The position numbers and the translations under genes were made by a program. Shown here in pieces: positions 34,650 through 46,074 of a DNA stretch of 64,000 nucleotides. The notes below the pieces were generated by a model, which was not told the DNA's origin, searched no databases, and saw only the letters and a program-made list of their open reading frames with translations. This stretch comes from Prostheceraeus crozeri. Lineage: Eukaryota; Platyhelminthes; Polycladida; Euryleptidae. How positions within the stretch are numbered: the stretch's first letter is position 1; every line of letters begins with the position of its first letter. The stretch is from the NCBI GenBank assembly GCA_907163375.1, contig CAJQUW010004729.1:248001-312000 (forward strand). The letters run 5' to 3'.

Positions 34650-35263
34650 GTGAAGCTAAAATATGATTTAGTCAGAAGTCGTCTACCACATCGGATTAAT
34701 TTGTGGATTAATGAACATGTTAATTATTACATCATTTTTACTTTGCCAATGGTCTACAAGTAATTTGAATTGATCAAGATGCCAAGAGGCATTACTCACT
34801 TAATTGAATGTCATAGGCCTACTCGATGCATTATGAATCACTTTGTAGTTCTGGTCAAGCGAGTACGTCAGCCAACATTTTTCAGATCAAAAATTTCTTA
34901 TTTATTCAACATTAAGGAATAATTTTCTCACAACACATATGGAGGACTGTTAGACCTAGTCATTTGACGGCCATTTTGATTTTCAAATTTTGATTCAACG
35001 TTCTGTTACAAGCTAGTTAGTATTAGTATCCTGTGTTGATGTGTCAGCTTGTCTTATGAGGTATTTAACAATCAAGCTTCCTGTACAGATTATGAAATGC
35101 GGTACCATATAGACGCCATTTTGGATTTTTGAATTTTCTCAGAAGGGGCCTCAAGATCTTTATATAATTCATCTTAAAATCATGGTAAGGGTATAAAGAA
35201 AGAGGCCATGAAGTAATGAGATGTGGTAGACGACTTCTGACTGAATCATATTTTAACCCCACC
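34650..35263. repeat. Inverted-repeat element of about 0.6 kb
   Basis: GCTAAAATATGATTTAGTCAG and GAAGTCGTCTACCACATC at the left are mirrored at 35219-35263. No coding sequence. SINE copy 2 lies directly at its left edge. Confidence 0.6.
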
Positions 35264-35913
35264 GTGCGTTCATGGGCAAATCCAAAAAAAGCTCCCAATT
35301 TTGATGCAATTTTTGTCCTAGAAAATTCCTGTACCGGATTTTATTAAATGTTACATTAAATGATGTGTGTTCCATCACAGATCAATCTTCGGTTTGTGAG
35401 AACCACAACATTTGTGTGTAACTCGTTCAAAAATCACCATGCTTGAAATCATGACGTCGGTTATGTGACATTTGAAACTGTGGACAGGCACATGTTATCC
35501 ATTTTCGTGAAAATTAGATATAGATGCTCCAAATTAACTGCGTGTCTTTAACAGCATCATAACGCATTCTCGTTATCTCTAACTCCATAGTAACAATGAC
35601 TATATGCACACCGAAAATTAGTACTCGAAGCTGTGGACATACGAATTTACACCATTTTCGAGCTTTGAGCACGTCGATATCAAAAGTTAATGACAACTGC
35701 ATCTAAAATGCGCATGAATCAGATAGAACTAACATCAACTTAAAGTTTAATGAATTGCTTTAAAAAGTTAGACCATTGCATGTCTCTGACTGACCAAAGA
35801 CAATGAATTAGGAGTTTTTTGGATTTGCCCTCATCAATTACTTAACGTTTCTTCATGTCTAGTATCAACAATGACATAGCTCTTTCCTGAGTGCCGGCAT
35901 GTACAGTGCGCGA
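35264..35913. other. Intron 4 sequence without recognised gene
   Basis: No terminal repeats or coding remnants were recognised. Confidence 0.4.
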
Positions 35914-36784
35914 CAGCAAGTTGGAAACTTGGCATAAATCTACGGACATGTATTTTTTCCGACACCTAAAAATTGTTTGCTATCAGGAAATATCGACAAA
36001 TTTATAATCATCTGAAAGAGAATTTTCGGACCTATCATTTGAATGTTGTTGAATTAATTGTGTTTGAAATTGGTGGTTCCTAGAGGCCCATAAACCCGAA
36101 AGCCCAAATTTTCTTTGACTTGTTTTGACAAGCACATAAATCAATTTGAAGCATTCTCCTTGTGATATTCAAAACCGTCACAAGATTGGCTTTCAGAAAA
36201 TATATAGTTTGAAAGTGTTTTCTCGAAGTTTATAGGCAATATTTTGAAAGTAGTATAGATAGAAAATGTGGCGATTTTTTCATTTTCAGAATATTTCTTC
36301 GAAGGGCCTTAAATTTACCCAACAAAAGCAGAAAACACTAGTTTTGAGGTAAATAAATAACACCAGTTAGTTAACAGCGTTATTTCTGTTATTATCGCAA
36401 CACATTCTGAAAATGAAAAAATCGCCACATTCTCTATCTATACTACTTTCAAAATATTACCTATAAACTTCGAGAAAACACTTTCAAACTATATATTTTC
36501 TGAAAGCCAATCTTGTGACGGTTTTGAATATTACAAGGAGAATGTTTCAAATTTATTTATGCGCTTGTCAAAACAAGTCAAAGAAAATTTGGGCTTTCGG
36601 GTTTATGGGCCTCTAGGAACCACCAATTTCAAACACAATTAATTCAACAACATTCAAATGATAGGTCCGAAAATTCTCTTTCAGATGATTATAAATTTGT
36701 CGATATTTCCTAATAGCAAAAAAATTTAGAAGATGTTGAAAAATGTACGTGTCCGTAGATTTATGCCAAGTTTCCAACTTGCTG
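35914..36784. mobile_element. Foldback element with arms of about 380 bases
   Basis: It begins CAGCAAGTTGGAAACTTGG and ends with the complement. The arms match almost base for base through CCTAGAGGCCCATAAACCCG and AAAATCGCCACATT-type blocks, around a loop of roughly 100 bases (about 36300-36400). No reading frame. No clear target duplication was seen. Confidence 0.78.
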
Positions 36785-37061
36785 AAACATCTGAATTGAC
36801 CATCAATACATAGCGGATTTCCATCTTACTAACCTCAAATGTAATGAAAATCGGTGTGTTGCTGTGTTACTGGAAAATTGCTGTGTTACTGACCAATACC
36901 GGTAATTGTCGAGGCATTGATAAAATTGTATTATGAACTGGAAAAGCGTGGAGACGCAATTAACTACTGGATGCTAACCTGCCTCTTCCACGTCTTACAA
37001 CGAAAGTGTATTAGATTTAATTTGTTTGTCAATAATGCTTTTTTTAGCTTTGAATTCTTAC

Positions 37062-37198
37062 CTTGGTTGACCATTACCGCCGATCGATTTGGTAACTGGC
37101 TGTCTGTTGAGTTCCATGGTTTGTCCATTAACAGTATATGATTTAGACACTAACTGATGTGAATTTTCATATAGTGTAACTTGAACGCTTTGAGCTGC
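37062..37198 (-). CDS. Host gene exon 4: last part of MNNL-like module 1
   Basis: 137 bases from acceptor CATTTACAG to donor GTAAGAAT encode residues 93-137. AAQSVQVTLYENSHQLVSKS matches in layout the region of Notch ligands from the strand after FSFAWP to the basic linker before DSL. The exon starts in phase 0 and ends in phase 2, and the split serine codon is completed by exon 5. The equivalent exon of module 2 should lie left of 4658, but nothing similar is visible in 1-4600, so it is probably outside the window. The long intron 4 (20875-37061) follows. Confidence 0.75.
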
Positions 37199-38009
37199 CT
37201 GTAAATGAAAGTTTAAATTTTAGATGTCACCGAGGAAAATATCACAGAGAGAGGGAGAGTGTGAGAGAGAGACAGAATGAGAGAGGATGAGTGTGTGAGT
37301 GTGTGTGTGTGAGAGAGAGAGAGAGAAAGGGAGGAAGAGATCTCCGGTAATTGGCCGGTGCAAAACATAGGCATACTTTATACTTTTGAAAGGTATATCA
37401 TAATAAAAAGTTGATGGAACCGAACTATTTTTCTTAAGTCAACTATTCAATCGATATTTGCGTCTTCTCACCATTTGGCATATTTTATGAGTTATAACTT
37501 CTGTCAAAATGATGTACGTAACTCCATCTTAAAGTCGAATGGAGCGCCTGAGTATAATAATGAATCCTGCAAGTTGAACAGGCACTTTCTCAGCTTATAT
37601 TTAATATATTGCCTGTCGAAATCTTTGTAAATGTCTGTAGTAATGTTGACGACTTCATTCTGATTTTTCAACATTTTGTTTAGTTATTACATGCATCTAT
37701 AGCTATAGGTCCCTGTCTATTTGTCGATAAAGGACAAGATGATCTGAGTGAGAAATGACACAAGAAAGAAATTTCTTCAACAAGTTGAATATTCTCTCAC
37801 TCTTCAAGAGTTCAGAGAAATCAGATACAACAAGGTTTTGCAGCAAGCTGACAGATCAAGATGAACATCAGAGCACGATGTTACTTTTCCCTGCGATATT
37901 GAAAAATCCTCTTAAAAGATGAGCGCAGTTCTATTTTACATCAAAAGTTGTGTTCAATAAAAGCAAAAAAAGAAATGTAAGACCTGTAGAATAGAACTAT
38001 GGTAGCCTT
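37199..38009. other. Intron 3 sequence with GA/GT microsatellite
   Basis: A GAGAGA/GTGTGT simple repeat lies at about 37240-37330, just upstream (minus strand) of exon 4's acceptor. The rest is unrecognised. Confidence 0.6.
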
Positions 38010-38420
38010 ACTTAATAATAATAATAATGGTGTTTATTTCTCGTCGAATGAAAATCATAATTACAAAGAATGAGACACAGTACAACTTAAAAAAAACAAA
38101 TATCGATGTTAAAAGCTCTGGCATGAATAGATACAAGTACATTCTAAAAGTTAGTGATAATATACGGTAGATGAATAAAAAGACTCTCGTGTACATCTGC
38201 TGTGGTGTACTACATTCCTCGTCGCGATTGGCACATACTTTCGTTGAATAGCTTTGCGGTGTAAGGGAAGAAAGTTCGTTTTCTCTTTTTGAGGCGACAG
38301 AATACGATTTCATAATGTCTTGAATAGTGAAGGCGCTTTGGTAGATACTGGTACAGTCGATGGTGTGGGTGTGACTCGACTTTCTTGAAAAGCTTTTTGC
38401 TTATCATTTCTCTTCTTTGA
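38010..38420 (-). mobile_element. LINE 3' fragment with trinucleotide tail
   Basis: On the minus strand HYSRHYEIVFCRLKKRK, then RTFFPYTAKLFNE resemble the very end of LINE RT proteins (a basic block, SFFP, then LFN). It finishes in ATTATTATTATTATTAAG at 38016-38030, a simple-repeat tail used by L2/CR1-like LINEs. It is 5'-truncated and of unknown subfamily. Confidence 0.55.
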
Positions 38421-38584
38421 GTTAGGGAGACGGGGGTTTGAATGTCTATCAGCTTGAATGCACGTCGTTGAATCCTTGTGGAAGATTGAAATAAAATCAG
38501 TCACACGCACCAGATTTCTAAACCTTTCACATGGTCAAGTATAGATGCACTCTCAAATGTGTGGTAAATATCACTGAATACAGG

Positions 38585-38725
38585 CCTTGACATAATCAAG
38601 AAAGGTTGAGAAAAATCATTGAAATGTGTTGACTCTCTTTATTCGCAAATGCGAGGCCTTTCAGCCGTCACCGACGGTCATCTTCAGACGAATGACTTTC
38701 ATTACTCAGCGCATTAAATTGAGTA
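38585..38725 (-). mobile_element. Penelope-type 3' end remnant
   Basis: On the minus strand CGTCTGAAGATGACCGTC, GGTGACGGCTGAAAGG and GCGAATAAAGAG appear in the order CTGANGA, stem-loop, GAAA, AATAAA. This is the same layout as at 12290-12560. No coding part is adjacent. Confidence 0.45.
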
Positions 38726-39779
38726 AAATTCACAATACAAGCAAGTTCCCTGCACGACTAATAAGCTAAGAACACACAGGCTAAAGGCATAGACATTAGA
38801 ACAAATACGAAGTCAAATAATAAAGATAGAGAGAGCATGAAGCTGACACAATAAGATGAGTAGTGTAAAGTCAAATGGCGTAAAATAAGAACAATGAAGA
38901 AAACACAGTTCAGCGAAAGACTAGAGATTACATTAATTACTCAGGGCGTGCTTGGTGTGGTTTGAGGACTGCAGTTTCCGCGTCCATAATGTCTCCTTGA
39001 TGACCCTTTTCTCCAACACTGCTCCTTCTCTAGAAGCTTTCATGCACCTTCAACTATATTTCCCTAGAGGTTCCGTGACTTTAAGTCAATTCCATTTCTA
39101 GTCCTCTTCACACAATCTATTCTTTGGTTGCGCCAAATGATAATAAATATTAATGATCCAATACACTGTAAACTGTACGATGCCGAAGCTACTTATGAAA
39201 CCGATAAACAGAACGAGAATAACAAAATGTACAAAGTGCTGATACACTACGAAAGCGATTGGCTTTCACTTTGGATTATCTTCATCACCCAATAGGAAAT
39301 CCAATCGCCTTCGTAGTGCATGAACACGAACAATAGTGCTTTCGTGCATATTGTTATTCTCCTTTTGTACTTCAGTTTCGTATCCAAAATCAGCCAGCTT
39401 TCGTACTCCACATTTTACGCACCAAATCATGGATCGGAAAAGACAACAGTCGCTACACAGTGGAATTCAATGGAAAGCATGATCAAGGGCAGAGAGATAG
39501 CGATCTCACAGCACTGAGCAAAGACGCAGCTCAACCAATGGTGTTTGGTCATACTTGAAAACGGTCCATTCCCCTCTGGATTTTAGCCATGTTGGCATTT
39601 TATTTTTGCACCTTAACTACTTATTTTGACAGTAAACATATTTCTTTATGGAGATGTCATGGTTTTGGAGTTTCATAGCAGCAAATCCGTATGCAGTTCA
39701 AAAAAATTCAAAAATATCGGTGTGTAGAATACCATAATCCTTTTTACAATGACTTAGAAAAAGTACTCATGATACTTAC
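38726..39779. other. Intron 3 sequence without recognised gene
   Basis: A short inverted pair, ACTACGAAAGCGATTGG (39248) and CCAATCGCCTTCGTAGTG (39302), lies near the middle. Otherwise unrecognised. Confidence 0.4.
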
Positions 39780-39882
39780 TGAAAACGTTGAAACCTGGTA
39801 ATACAGTGGTTGACTTTTACCTCCGATTGTAGACCCAAATATTTGAGTTTGCAATGTAGAAAATGTGCCTGTGATTTGACAA
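39780..39882 (-). CDS. Host gene exon 3: middle of MNNL-like module 1
   Basis: 103 bases between acceptor TTACTTTCAG and donor GTAAGTATC encode residues 58-92 (VCQITGTFSTLQTQIFGSTI, then a stretch ending in PLYYQVSTFS). The final part corresponds in order to the FSFAWP-type strand of Notch-ligand MNNL domains. An internal GTAAAAG after ATCGGAG could act as an alternative donor but is weaker and would break the phase match to exon 4. The exon starts by completing a codon of exon 2 and ends in phase 0, as does its counterpart exon 7. Confidence 0.74.
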
Positions 39883-39970
39883 CTGAAAGTAAAAATCACG
39901 AATTGAGTGAAAAATAGGGTTCGCACTGTCAGGCACTAAAAACGACAAAAAACATGCAAAAAGCAATATA

Positions 39971-40074
39971 TCATTAACATGGATTTTTGAGGGCTACAAT
40001 GTAGGACATTTGAGGGCGCGTAAGCGCCTGAAAATATCCTACATTGTTGCCCGAAAAAATCTATGTTAATATTA
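39971..40074. repeat. Hairpin, about 104 bases
   Basis: ATTAACATGGATTTTTGAGG and GGCTACAATGTAGGA pair with TCCTACATTGTTGCC and AAAAAATCTATGTTAAT. The loop is GCGCGTAAGCGC. It is probably a tiny MITE in intron 2. Confidence 0.65.
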
Positions 40075-40720
40075 TAGTGCGTAATTGAAATGAACTGGGC
40101 AGCAATGCTATGAATACACATGTCGCATAGAAATTAACAATACCATAGAAAGTGTACTATTATCTACTTCTATGACATGTAGATATACGCTGATTGAGAT
40201 TTCAAAATTTCTTTCACATGCATAGATAGAGATATCATCATTACGGGATACATTGCTGCCTTCCTTTTTTCCACATTGTACCATAGCTCAATTACGCACA
40301 ATAGTATGTAAGAGGCATCATTAAACAGTGGAAATAACTGCCTCAGTAATACGCAACTTAAAACGCAAATTACTGAATTGTTTCGGTGATTTGCAAAAGG
40401 AAAAGTGAATTGAAAACATTTGTTTTTCTAGTTTCATGAACATTTTTTACAAAGAACAACATGGTCAGGTATATATTACTCTGGGATTTTATGGAATTCT
40501 GAACGCAGAGCTTTAGGAATCAAGCAATATCGATGCGCTTCAGAGGCCGGTGTTGATGCGATTTTCAATTAACAATTATCGACGTACTGGTATCCTATTG
40601 TTGAAATGTTCCGGTATTGCAAACTTCATATTCTCGGTAATATAAAGCTAAATAAAATGTCCTAAAATTAGCATTTCTAAAGTTAAGGGGAAAGGGTATA
40701 AAGGTAAATATTTCACTTAC
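40075..40720. other. Rest of intron 2
   Basis: No recognisable features beyond the donor of exon 2 at its right end. Confidence 0.45.
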
Positions 40721-40848
40721 ACAGTGCCAATACAAACTTTGAAATGATAGTTGCAAGTGCCTGTGCAGGTCGAGACTCCACCGGTGGTAGTCAAAGAGGA
40801 AACTTTTACGTTATATCCATGATTCAGAGCTTGGCAAGACAGAGTACA
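40721..40848 (-). CDS. Host gene exon 2: end of signal peptide and first half of MNNL-like module 1
   Basis: Acceptor TTTCTTTCAG and donor GTAAGTG bound 128 bases, residues 16-57. After the signal peptide comes HGYNVKVSSL, then a cysteine-spaced block STCTGTCNYHFKVCIG. The C-x3-C-x4-F-K-V-C spacing resembles the C..C..YFKVCL signature of the Notch-ligand N-terminal domain, and the position right after the signal peptide is the same as in Delta and Jagged proteins. The exon ends in phase 2 and the split codon is completed by exon 3. Homology to MNNL is inferred from pattern and order, not from a search. Exon 6 carries the equivalent segment of module 2. Confidence 0.78.
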
Positions 40849-40974
40849 CTGAAAGAAAGGAATTGTCGCAGGTAAAACGAGCAATAGAATATGAATTAAG
40901 TTGAATATTTATCTCCAGTTTCATAGCAAAGGAGTGACTGTACTCTCCGTGGATACTGTCACTTATTGTCATTT

Positions 40975-41215
40975 CTGTAAATAGAACAATTAAATATTGA
41001 GTTGCATCCTCAGTTGAAAAATGGAAACAGACCTCAATAACTGATATTTCATCCAATGTAGAGGAATCATCAACAGGCCTAGTTTACATCTCTCAACATC
41101 CACACAACTCCCTATTTAAAGTTGCAGCCTTGCCCGGGTAAATTTGAGATTTGCAATTAGCAATTTAGTGAAATTTCGACGGGCATTCATTAAATATCGT
41201 TTTAAACACACTACT
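40975..41215 (-). repeat. Dispersed repeat X, copy 2
   Basis: The reverse complement matches 33245-33475 and 61040-61450. It also extends to a GATATTTAATGAATGCC block that recurs at 63201. The site used by the MITE at 61110 is unoccupied here too, although its bases have changed. Confidence 0.7.
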
Positions 41216-41339
41216 GGCAAATCGCCTGTCATTTCTCTTTTCACATAACAGCATTTTGATTAAATAACTTGCATTAAATTGCCTTATGTCAAGATTCTGC
41301 AACTGTGGTTCAGAATATTGCTTCTTCTAAAGATCTAAC

Positions 41340-41755
41340 CACAGAATTAGACCGGTCGTCTCTTCTGTTTGACTAGAAAGGAAACATTGGAACATGTAAC
41401 GTTAATGAAATGGCACAATCTGCTGACATAATACCATAGCAATCGAAGAATGAGCAGCCAGTTCAACATTAAACACGCCAAATTGTGCGAAGTTTCATTG
41501 ACTGTTATCAACCGAATCACACATCAAAGAGACACAGTCGATATCAAGTTGTACAGAGAAGTTTGTGAACGTTTTTTCGTACGCCTGCTAACTTTTTTAA
41601 TAATGATCGGACTGCCCAACATTATCGAGAAAACTTTTGCGCAATGATCTGAATTCTTCGAATCTGAAGGAATCGTGGTGATCGGAGCATTTTAAAGGAA
41701 TTCAGAGCAATCCGCAAGCGACGCAAGTGATGCAGTTAAACAATTTAATTCTGTG
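41340..41755. mobile_element. hAT-type MITE, CACAGAATTA family, copy E
   Basis: Perfect 8-base duplication GATCTAAC (41332-41339 and 41756-41763). It belongs to the subfamily with TAGACCGGTCGTCTCTTC ends, related to copies A, F and G. 416 bases. Confidence 0.87.
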
Positions 41756-41887
41756 GATCTAACAATCGGTGCATAGTCGAGCGGCTGAAATGAGCGTCAG
41801 CACACCATTGTTGTCCATTCTATAAGTTCCACTAATTAAACAGAGTGAAAAGTTGGATTTCTATGATCAAAATCATTGGACGTTCTG

Positions 41888-42539
41888 GGGGCAATTCTTC
41901 GGTCACTGATCATGCGGCATGACTAGTGACAAGTAACAAGTGATTTCAATTCTTCAACATGATCAGTGTTGACAAGTTGACAAGTTTATTTTGATCAGTA
42001 AATTTTGACCACTAACTGGTGGCAATGCTCTTATTTTCTGGGACTAGTGTGACTAGTCTACAAGATAGTCTACGATTAAACTGCCTATCATAATCATGAA
42101 GATCGCATGTTGCAGATTTCTATGATCGAGGACAGCGAATTCAGACAAATCCATTGTTGCTTTTAGAAACACCAATGCTCTTCAGTTAAGACTTTTCAGA
42201 CTAAAAAACTTAATATCACATTTATTCTTTTGTATCATAATGATTATTACAATGATTCGTAAAATATAGATGCTATATTAGCATACAATCAAAATGAAAA
42301 TCTATGACGGAAGAATCTCCTGTACAGTTTTGCCATAGTTTGTTTCACTATGCTTTGCACCACTTTTCGACCAATCACAGCTCTGCATTACCTAATGGTC
42401 TGCAACAGGATTGACTTGTCTTATCTTGACAAGTGGTTGCTGATCGAACCGAAGAATTGAAATCATGGTCACTTGTCAAAATCAACTTGTCATAAATCAC
42501 TGGTCACTTGTTACTGATCATAAACCGAAGAATTGCCCC
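41888..42539. mobile_element. MITE with GGGGCAATTCTTCGGT ends
   Basis: GGGGCAATTCTTCGGTCACTG at the left is mirrored by ACCGAAGAATTGCCCC at the right. Internal CTTGTCA/TGACAAG words recur on both sides. About 650 bases, no coding. The target duplication is unclear. Confidence 0.65.
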
Positions 42540-43227
42540 GTGGTCATATGACAGTTAAACAAAGAATTCCTTTAGCAATGACTCAGTTTCCTGTCTGCGG
42601 TGTGCATTGTCTCTATCAAGTGCCTGTGGTAAAGGTGACAGTCAGATTGAACCCCATGCAATTTGAAACCCGACTCAAAGTAAAAGTCGAGATAGCCTTG
42701 TAATTTCTCAACTGTATGCTTCCTGTTTAAATGTGTGAATGTCCTAGGGTGGCATGAATTTTAGAAATCAAAACTCTTGCATCAGGTCTGCTACTTTTCA
42801 TTTGGAAATTTTGAAGGGGCTTATCAAGGAAAGTATTTTCTCACGATGACAAGATGAGAAATCCAACTATTGCCGTTAATCACCCTGTGCTCTAGCGATG
42901 CGTCTGTCATGCAATATCTGCTACAGCCAATGGAAATGAGTTTTTAGAACATAGTGTTGAGTTTGACTATCCCAGCATATGTTGATTAAAAAACTCTATG
43001 CGCTGTCGCAGCCACTTCTACTGTCGCAAAATGCGCAACTGCTAATTATCTGTTCATCAGACTAGAGTCTGTCCACATTTTGTTGAAATAGGAAAATCAA
43101 TTCGACAATTTTTTCTGTAATTTTTCCATAAATAGATTTTTCAATCTAGCAAATGAAGAGATGAAGTTGACACTGTGATCTGCATTGTAGTTATTGGAAT
43201 GTTGATCTGAGCAGACCGTCATTTCAA
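42540..43227. other. Intron 1 sequence without recognised gene
   Basis: Nothing recognised. Confidence 0.4.
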
Positions 43228-43565
43228 TAATTCACTTTAGTGCAAATTATCCCGACATAAAATTTAAATTCTCAATTGTAACCTTGATATTGATGGACTT
43301 ATCAAATAGAGCTACGTAACCAGCACGAGACATGCTTCGCTTGTATGGCTTCATAGTTATTGGGAAGGCTCAAACTAACATTATTGGAGTCAAGGAACAT
43401 GTCAGTACGCCCCTAACGACAAGGCTATCAGTTGAGAGCGCAAATAAGTCTGCAATAGGCCGGTCGCCAGAACGAATTTCAACAATAATTTACTTTGTGA
43501 ATTATCGCGATATGAAGTTTGAATTCTCAAATGTAACCTGGATATTGATGAATTTATCAAATAGA
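43228..43565. repeat. Diverged tandem duplication, about 260 bases apart
   Basis: 43228-43313 and 43484-43565 share AATTCTCAA-TGTAACC, GATATTGATG and TTATCAAATAGA blocks in the same order. The second copy leads directly into the minisatellite. Confidence 0.6.
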
Positions 43566-43676
43566 ACATAGAACCTGGACATCAAATAGAACATAGAACC
43601 TGAACATCAAATAGAACATAGAAGCTGAACATCAAATAGAACATAGAACCTGGATATCAAATAGAACATAGACTGC
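43555..43676. repeat. Minisatellite, about 25-base unit, five copies
   Basis: ATCAAATAGAACATAGAACC-type units repeat five times with slight changes (CTGGAC, CTGAAC, GCTGAAC, CTGGAT). The first unit is part of the diverged duplication just upstream, from which the array probably grew. Confidence 0.85.
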
Positions 43677-43959
43677 CCGTTTCATTTTCCTGACAGACAG
43701 GATCAAGGAAATCACATGTAAACTCAATGGGAAGCATATTGAAGCTCTCGGTAAGTAAATAATGTTTCTGTGTTTTCTCTGATTACCGGTACGTAGTATA
43801 CAAGAGACACCATTTTAGGCATGGAAGGCCTTCAGGTCATTTCCTGTCATGTGAATATTTCTTTTACGAGCGTATTATTGTGCTAGCAGCAACTTCTGAT
43901 TGGTGATTTATGCCAAAGTGAGGCTAAATGTAGTTCTACTTTAATCAAAATGTTGTGTT

Positions 43960-44585
43960 GCTAGATCGGAATCTGTAAATCTTGATATACACAGATAACC
44001 TGAAGACATTCCATGCCAAATATTGTGTCTCTATACTTAGTGCTTTTTCACCGAAAGCATTTATTCTTTGGCCTTCTCTGACAATAAGAGGAACCGGGTA
44101 GAATTCGGGAAACGCAAATTCGTGTTAGTCAAAGGGTGAATGTCTACATCAGCTTTGTAGACACCATGTCGAGATCTCGCCCTCCCTCAGTGTAACCACT
44201 ATTTCTGTGTCCTATTTGGAAGTAAGTACACCATCTTGATATCAGCATGGGTCAATAACGGATAAGCAACATGCTTTGGACATACTTGGATATCATAGTT
44301 GGCCCACATTGCACCACATTCTCCCAAGCATCGCTGATCGGAAACATGGTAACATCCTACACATTATAGGAAGTGCTCTGAAGACACATCGTGCCAAAAA
44401 TTATGGCTGTAGACATAATATTTCTCAGTTGATGAGAGAAAGCAAAGAAACTTTCATTTTTGCAAAGCTACGATCTGCGTCCCATTGGATTAACTGTTTT
44501 TCTTTGATCGTGTCTAACAAGAAGAGGAACTAACTAGAATTCGGCAGACGCGAAGATTCATAGTAGGCATAGGGTACACATCATT
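43960..44585. repeat. Second diverged tandem duplication, about 390 bases apart
   Basis: CTGAAGACATTCCATGCC near 44000 and CTGAAGACACATCGTGCC near 44380 start two similar stretches. Both include a TTCTTTG..AAGAGGAAC..TAGAATTCGG block. No coding sequence. Confidence 0.5.
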
Positions 44586-44895
44586 CTGTGAAAGTCTCGT
44601 TTACGGCCTCGTTTCCTGCAGAAACTCGTTCTGGCTGCTGGACTATTAGGTACCGCTCTCATGACAACGCATGTCCACGATGTAGCACCGTTTTCAATGT
44701 CCATGTCTGTTCTCGTCCTCTTTTACTACAGGTTTTACTAGCTATCAACGGCACTTATCAGAACAATAGCGGTAATTTCAGTTCATATCTAGAGAGGAAT
44801 GTGAAATACATGACCATGTAAATATATATGAATATAAATTGCATCTTATCATTTTCTGTGCTTATTTTTGTAATTAGAGCTTGAGTACAATTTTA

Positions 44896-46006
44896 CTCAG
44901 GGTGATTCAAAAGTCGGTGCAAAACGTAAATGGTGATATCTCAGTGATTATTTAAGATATCAACCTAATTTTTTCTTCTCTAAGTTGTCAAAGGAATGGG
45001 ATTTGATAATCTATTTGTTACATTAGCACACAAATTCATTCCGTTGGTGAAAATTTCAGAAGTTTTCGCTATCATTTATGTGCTTTATAGTTGTTCGAAT
45101 TATTCACTGCATCGTACTTGCAATCTCTGTTTGCTGACTCAGTGCATAAGTATCCATTTCTTAGATATCCAACATTTAAACATACAAACTGATGTTCAAG
45201 TTCATAGATATCCAACATTTGAACGCAAAACTGATGTTAATAAAGACACAGGTATCATTCGCTAAGGATTTTCAGACGCGAAAAGAGCTGTTAAAACTTT
45301 ATCATGAGAAATGGTGAGAATGTGACTTCTTGTATTCGAGCTTATAACCGCTTGCATAATGTTAAGAAATGTCGATTTTCTTACAATGCCATCAAAAAGT
45401 TGATAGCACGGTTTGATGAAACTGGGTCTGTCATGGACCGACCTATCACTGGAAGACCTTCAGTCCTTCCGAATTGCATTGAAGATGTGGATCTGACTCT
45501 TTGACATCATCAAACTGACAGTCCTCTTGGTGCAACATCGACTCGTCGCATCTCTGATGAAAAACACACTGAAAAACAGGGTATACCAACATGGAAGGCC
45601 AGGCTCCATGGAAGAGTTGAAGAGCCGCATTACGAACGAAGTTGCCTTGTTGAATCAGTCAGAACTGATAAATGCTATCTCAGACTTCTTTACCGAGCGG
45701 AATTGCTGGTTGAGGTAAATGGTGATGTTTATGAGTATTCAAAATGAATATTTGTTTTCTTAATATGATCTTATTTGAAAATCGCTTGTTATTATCTAAA
45801 AAACTTTGGAAGAGAAAAACATAGTGGGAATAAACAAAAATTAAATTAATACATTAATACAAAATAATAATTAGTGTGATAATGTAACAAATAGATTATT
45901 AAATCCCATTCCTTTGACAACTTAAAGAAGAAAAAATTAGGTCGGTAACTTAAATAATCACTGAGATATCGCCGTTTACTTTTTGCACCGACTTTTGAAT
46001 CACCCG
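44896..46006 (+). mobile_element. Tc1/mariner-superfamily element lacking its catalytic core
   Basis: Inverted ends carrying GGGTGATTCAAAAGTCGGTG extend about 100 bases, with TA on each side (44894-44895 and 46007-46008). Between them NVTSCIRAYNRLHNVKKC and ARFDETGSVMDRPITGRPS (45304-45504) give the N-terminal helix-turn-helix region. LKSRITNEVALLN and AISDFFTERNCWLR (to 45718) give the C-terminal tail. The DDE/D core between them is missing, so this is an internally deleted derivative that needs a helper transposase. Confidence 0.75.
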
Positions 46007-46011
46007 TATAT

Positions 46012-46074
46012 CAGGGTTGGAACCGGCCTGCTTTTTGGCTGCCGCGACCGGGTCGGCGGCCGGTTCTAACCCTG
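46012..46074. mobile_element. 63-base MITE of the CAGGGTTGGAACCGGCC group
   Basis: It consists of little more than the two inverted ends. The right flank ATTTATAT matches, in 7 of 8 bases, the left flank once the adjacent Tc1/mariner derivative is taken out (TTTTA plus TAT). Confidence 0.75.
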
